A DNA stretch of 8,778 nucleotides from positions 1 to 8,778 of the forward strand of contig NJEF01000032.1 of NCBI GenBank assembly GCA_002255065.1, written 5' to 3'. The position numbers and the translations under genes are program-made. The first letter of the stretch is position 1, and each line of letters starts with the position of its first letter. The notes beneath the pieces are model-generated. The model had not been told where the DNA came from. It searched no databases and saw only the letters and a list, made by a program, of their open reading frames with translations. Source of the DNA: Desulfurococcales archaeon ex4484_204 (GTDB lineage Archaea > Thermoproteota > Thermoprotei_A > Sulfolobales > NBVN01). This document shows, piece by piece, positions 6,305 through 8,778 of the stretch.

Positions 6305-6446
6305 CTGAGGATCGCCTGGACCGGGTGGTAGCTCGCTACGCTCATACTATGAGGGCTAGCCCTAGGAGCTACTAGCTACTAAGCCCTTAACAGCATCTCT
6401 ACTAGCGTGCCTAGACCGGCAGGTCCTGAGTGAGTTAAGTGTTTTT
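6305..6446 (+). ncRNA. Candidate untranslated RNA or structured leader (tentative)
   Basis: The stretch between the TATAAAA element and the T-run GTTTTTAC (6441-6446) has no convincing ORF but carries consecutive short inverted repeats: GTAGC-TC-GCTAC (6328-6339), CTCATA-C-TATGAG (6341-6353) and GGGCTAGCCC (6353-6362). A plus-strand transcript would begin near 6305 and could stop at the T-run, giving about 140 nt, or continue as a leader into the CARF gene. I see no tRNA, and no clear C/D or H/ACA box pattern. The repeats may also be DNA-binding sites. Confidence 0.2.
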
Positions 6447-6477
6447 ACCTCCTACTGGAACATGCTTCGGTGTATTT

Positions 6478-7305
6478 ATGTCGGGTGGGGTTAGGTGGGT
6501 CCACGTAGTTTCTGTAGGGACATCCCTCCTAGCCAACTTCGAGAGGCTTAATGGGGGTAGCGCTGCGGCCCTAGGTGTTACCGGCTGGTCTAGGGTAGGG
6601 CCGAGCGATCCAGTGCAGGAGTTAGCTCTTAGCAGGTCTAGGCCTGGTGACCCAGTGTTTAACGAGCTCCTTAAATCCCTTAAGGGGGACCCCAGGACAT
6701 ACTCAGCGGAGCTCAATGCCTTCTTAAGGTATGTGAGCCTTAACTCCCACGCCCCGCCGTCTAGCGTAGGCGTACTGCTGTACAGCACCGATACGGGTAC
6801 TGGGTACCTATGCGCCTCAGTTATCCATAAGTACTTAGGTGGGGAGGGCTACCGCCTGCTGTCCCCTAAGCCCGTGAGGGTTAGGGGGCTGGGCAGGTCC
6901 GAAGAGCTGTTCGATGACGCGCTAGCTAACCTCCTAGACCTCGTTGTTAGCAGGATCACTGACTGGTCAGGTAAGGGCGTCCCGGTATACATAAACGCTA
7001 CCGGGGGGTTTAAGGCGGAGACGCAGTTCTTAGTTATTGCTGCAGCCATAGCTGGTGCTAAGGCCGCTTACTACATCCACGAAACGTTTAGGGACGTTGT
7101 GGAGCTACCCCTACCTCCCCTAAAGATCCATGAGGGCTTAGAGGAGGTGGTTAGGAGGTTTAAGGGGGTAGGCGGCCTAGCTAGGGACGAGTTCGAGGGC
7201 CTGTGCTACAGGGTAGGGCTAGACCCCGTTGAGCTCGAGAGGGATAGGAAGTTAGTGGTTAACTTAAAGCCTAGGAAGTGGTTGCTAAGGCTGGTTAAGC
7301 AGTAG
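6478..7305 (+). CDS. CARF-domain protein, APE2256/Crn1-type putative ring nuclease
   Basis: A 275-residue protein of the crenarchaeal CARF family once named APE2256 (TIGR02619). Members such as Sso2081 and Sso1393 bind and cleave cyclic tetra-adenylate, switching off type III CRISPR effectors. Numbered from ATG 6478: the N-terminal ligand loop VSVGTSLLANF (S16 in the place of the catalytic Ser of Sso2081), VGVLLYSTDTGTGYLCA at 97-113, YINATGGFKAET (171-182; K179 in the place of the essential lysine) and YYIHETFRDVVELPLPPL. The C-terminal part is a short helical region without the RxxxxH motif of HEPN RNases, so it is more likely a ring nuclease than a Csx1/Csm6 effector. ATG 6478 has GGTG 5 bp upstream; GTG 6439 would add 13 unlikely residues. 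No cas genes or CRISPR repeats are in the window. Confidence 0.85.
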   Translation: MSGGVRWVHVVSVGTSLLANFERLNGGSAAALGVTGWSRVGPSDPVQELALSRSRPGDPVFNELLKSLKGDPRTYSAELNAFLRYVSLNSHAPPSSVGVLLYSTDTGTGYLCASVIHKYLGGEGYRLLSPKPVRVRGLGRSEELFDDALANLLDLVVSRITDWSGKGVPVYINATGGFKAETQFLVIAAAIAGAKAAYYIHETFRDVVELPLPPLKIHEGLEEVVRRFKGVGGLARDEFEGLCYRVGLDPVELERDRKLVVNLKPRKWLLRLVKQ

Positions 7306-7310
7306 CTACC

Positions 7311-8778
7311 TTGCAACCGGTTGTGGAGGGCTTGCCCTGCAGGGTAGCTGCCTTAACCGCTAGCTGCAGGGACCCCTTAGTTGCTGCCGCCTCCGTGCTG
7401 GGGGTTGTAGGGCTCGTTACACTCCTCGAGCATGCCTCCCAATGCGTCCACGCCCTCATAACCGTCAATAGGGCCGTTACGTACTTCAGCGCTGCTTACA
7501 GCCCCCTGCAGCTGGCCGCAGCAGCCCTCCTAGCATCGGTAGGTGTTGCCGGGGCTGTAGCCCGGCCTAAGGCGTTCGGTAGGTGCTTCCTAACAGCTCT
7601 AGGCCTCCTATGCGCTGTGCTGGCATCTGCTGCCCTACTAGGCTTTAAAGGCGTGGCTATCCATGGGTTAGCGCTTACAGCGTCCTTGACCCCTATCGTT
7701 AAGTACCTACTGATAGCTCTAGCGGTAACACCGGTAGCTGTACTCACCCAGCACCTAGCTCGTGGAGCGCCCGCTAGGTTTAGGGGGGCGTTAAGGGCTT
7801 TAAGCAGTCCTCCCACACCTAAGGAGCTAGCCCTATTCACCTCAGCCATAGCCCTCCTCTTAGCTATTCCCTACCTACCCCACATAAACCCTGGGGGCCT
7901 ACCGATCGATGCCGACTACGTGCACTACGCATCGTGGGTTAGCTCGTTGAGCGCGGTGCGGAACCCGCTGCGCGAGCTCCTGGCTATTGGGTGCGGTGAT
8001 AGGCCCCTAACCATAGCCCTGCTGTGGGGGTTGAGCAGGCTCTTACCCTACCCCTACGTCGATAGGGTGTTCACCCTTACATCCCTAACCCTGCTAGCCA
8101 CCCTCACCTACACGGCGTCACGCATGCTGGGGTGTAGGTACGCGTACGTCTCCGTTCTAGGCCCACTACTCGTCACCCTCTACTACGGCGGCTTCCACGC
8201 CAACCTCCTTGCGTACGTGCTAGCTCTGTCAGCCCTTATCGCCGCCATTAGCGGTAGGGTTAAGGTGTTACCGGCTCTGTCGGCCCTATCGGTTATGTCT
8301 CACTCGGAGGCGTGGGCCCTATACACACCACTCTTCGCTGGCAGTGCTAAGGCGTTGTTAATGTGGGTAGCTCCTGGGCTCGCCTGGCACGCGTTGAGGC
8401 TCGCAGTACTAGGGCCTGGATGCGTTAGCGCGGTGGCTAGCGGGGTGGGCTTCGTAGGGCTTAGCGAGTTAGTGGGTAAGGTGGGTTTTGAGGTGGAGGT
8501 GTACCTGTGGGGCACCCTTAACTGCTGGTCGGTGTACGCGGTAGCTATAGCTGGCTACTACTTCATGGCTAGGGACGGGCACCCAATGACTCTGCAGGTC
8601 GCTGCATCGATGGCCCCCCTACTGCTATCGCTCTTCCTAACCCCCTACGTAACGGCTAGGGCCCTAGTGAACTCAGCTACATGGCTCCCGGTAGCCTACC
8701 TGTTCAACAAGGTTAGGGGGTTTGAAGCCGTTCTAGCCTACGCAGGCGTCCAGCTACTATGGGTTGCATGGTACCTAG
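7311..8778 (+). CDS. Large polytopic membrane protein, GT-C-like, C-terminus cut by window edge
   Basis: An open frame of 489 codons runs to the right edge. The first candidate start is TTG 7311, 5 bp after the CARF stop; GTG 7323 and TTG 7332 follow, and no in-frame ATG occurs until about codon 272. At least ten hydrophobic segments are seen, for example residues ~23-40, 66-85, 93-112, 121-146, 173-189, 254-270, 278-315, 405-420 and 430-447. Between the fifth and sixth is a long loop with IDADYVHYASW (D200, D202). Acidic D-x-D-type residues in an external loop are a mark of GT-C glycosyltransferases using lipid-linked sugars, but here four helices precede it, unlike the standard fold, so the family is unproven. 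SHSEAW (330-335) is another polar cluster. Likely co-transcribed with the CARF gene. Confidence 0.72.
   Translation, partial: MQPVVEGLPCRVAALTASCRDPLVAAASVLGVVGLVTLLEHASQCVHALITVNRAVTYFSAAYSPLQLAAAALLASVGVAGAVARPKAFGRCFLTALGLLCAVLASAALLGFKGVAIHGLALTASLTPIVKYLLIALAVTPVAVLTQHLARGAPARFRGALRALSSPPTPKELALFTSAIALLLAIPYLPHINPGGLPIDADYVHYASWVSSLSAVRNPLRELLAIGCGDRPLTIALLWGLSRLLPYPYVDRVFTLTSLTLLATLTYTASRMLGCRYAYVSVLGPLLVTLYYGGFHANLLAYVLALSALIAAISGRVKVLPALSALSVMSHSEAWALYTPLFAGSAKALLMWVAPGLAWHALRLAVLGPGCVSAVASGVGFVGLSELVGKVGFEVEVYLWGTLNCWSVYAVAIAGYYFMARDGHPMTLQVAASMAPLLLSLFLTPYVTARALVNSATWLPVAYLFNKVRGFEAVLAYAGVQLLWVAWYL

Noticed and set aside
6325..6375. GTG-initiated 16-codon ORF in the GT2/CARF intergenic region
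   Set aside because: It is too short, has no ribosome binding site, and is explained by the inverted repeats in that stretch.
6229..6477. tRNA, C/D box or H/ACA RNA in the intergenic region
   Set aside because: No cloverleaf or TΨC-like GGTTCRA sequence was found, and no C box/D box pair with the right spacing.
7496..7849. Minus-strand open frame of 117 codons
   Set aside because: It is antisense to the hydrophobic membrane protein and is alanine/arginine-rich, as expected from the complement of Ala/Leu codons. The minus-strand frame at 8300-8515 is rejected for the same reason.
1..8778. CRISPR array, insertion sequence or attachment site
   Set aside because: I looked for these because of the CARF gene; no direct repeats with regular spacing, no transposase-like protein and no terminal inverted repeats were seen.

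Overview
The window looks like a chromosomal segment of a hyperthermophilic or thermophilic archaeon of the Crenarchaeota/Thermoproteota type; I cannot name genus or species. The reasons are: archaeal protein families (alkaline-phosphatase-superfamily phosphoglycerate mutase of the archaeal type, CofE-like F420 gamma-glutamyl ligase, AbrB-PhoU fusion, dolichyl-phosphate-sugar-synthase-like GT2, APE2256/Crn1-type CARF protein), AGG-dominated arginine codons, frequent GTG/TTG starts, GGTG-type ribosome binding sites, and TATA boxes 25-30 bp before GTG or ATG codons, as in leaderless archaeal mRNAs.

Layout. Positions 1-953 (minus): an AbrB-PhoU phosphate-signalling protein that runs off the left edge. 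Positions 961-1047: an AT-rich divergent promoter with an inverted repeat, followed on the plus strand by an unlisted 36-residue single-pass membrane protein (1048-1158). Positions 1136-3809 (minus): a SixA-like histidine phosphatase, archaeal phosphoglycerate mutase (ApgM) and a class I methyltransferase. Each has a TATA-like element of its own, so this is a co-oriented cluster rather than clearly one operon. Positions 3899-5327 (plus): a divergent CofE-like ligase and a small winged-helix-like protein of unknown role, closed by an oligo-T terminator. Positions 5380-6213 (minus): a GT2 glycosyltransferase. Positions 6214-6477: a palindrome-rich intergenic region with a strong TATA box. Positions 6478-8778 (plus): a stand-alone CARF protein with the residues of cyclic-oligoadenylate ring nucleases. 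It is followed 5 bp later by a large polytopic membrane protein that starts at a non-ATG codon and is cut by the right edge.

How it fits together. Most genes are housekeeping or regulatory: glycolysis/gluconeogenesis (ApgM), phosphate control (PhoU), a methyltransferase and a cofactor-type ligase. The right third is the most unusual part. It holds a CARF/ring-nuclease gene with no CRISPR array or other cas gene in the window, in a probable two-gene operon with a membrane protein that carries a GT-C-like acidic loop. A polyprenyl-phosphate sugar synthase-like GT2 lies divergently upstream. Either the CARF gene merely sits inside a surface-glycan locus, or the membrane protein is a partner of cyclic-nucleotide signalling; the sequence alone does not decide. 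Other points of interest are the hidden microprotein, the CofE that lacks the usual GRPxR-type segment, symmetric sites at two promoters, and a marked excess of CTAG and GTAGCTAC words.
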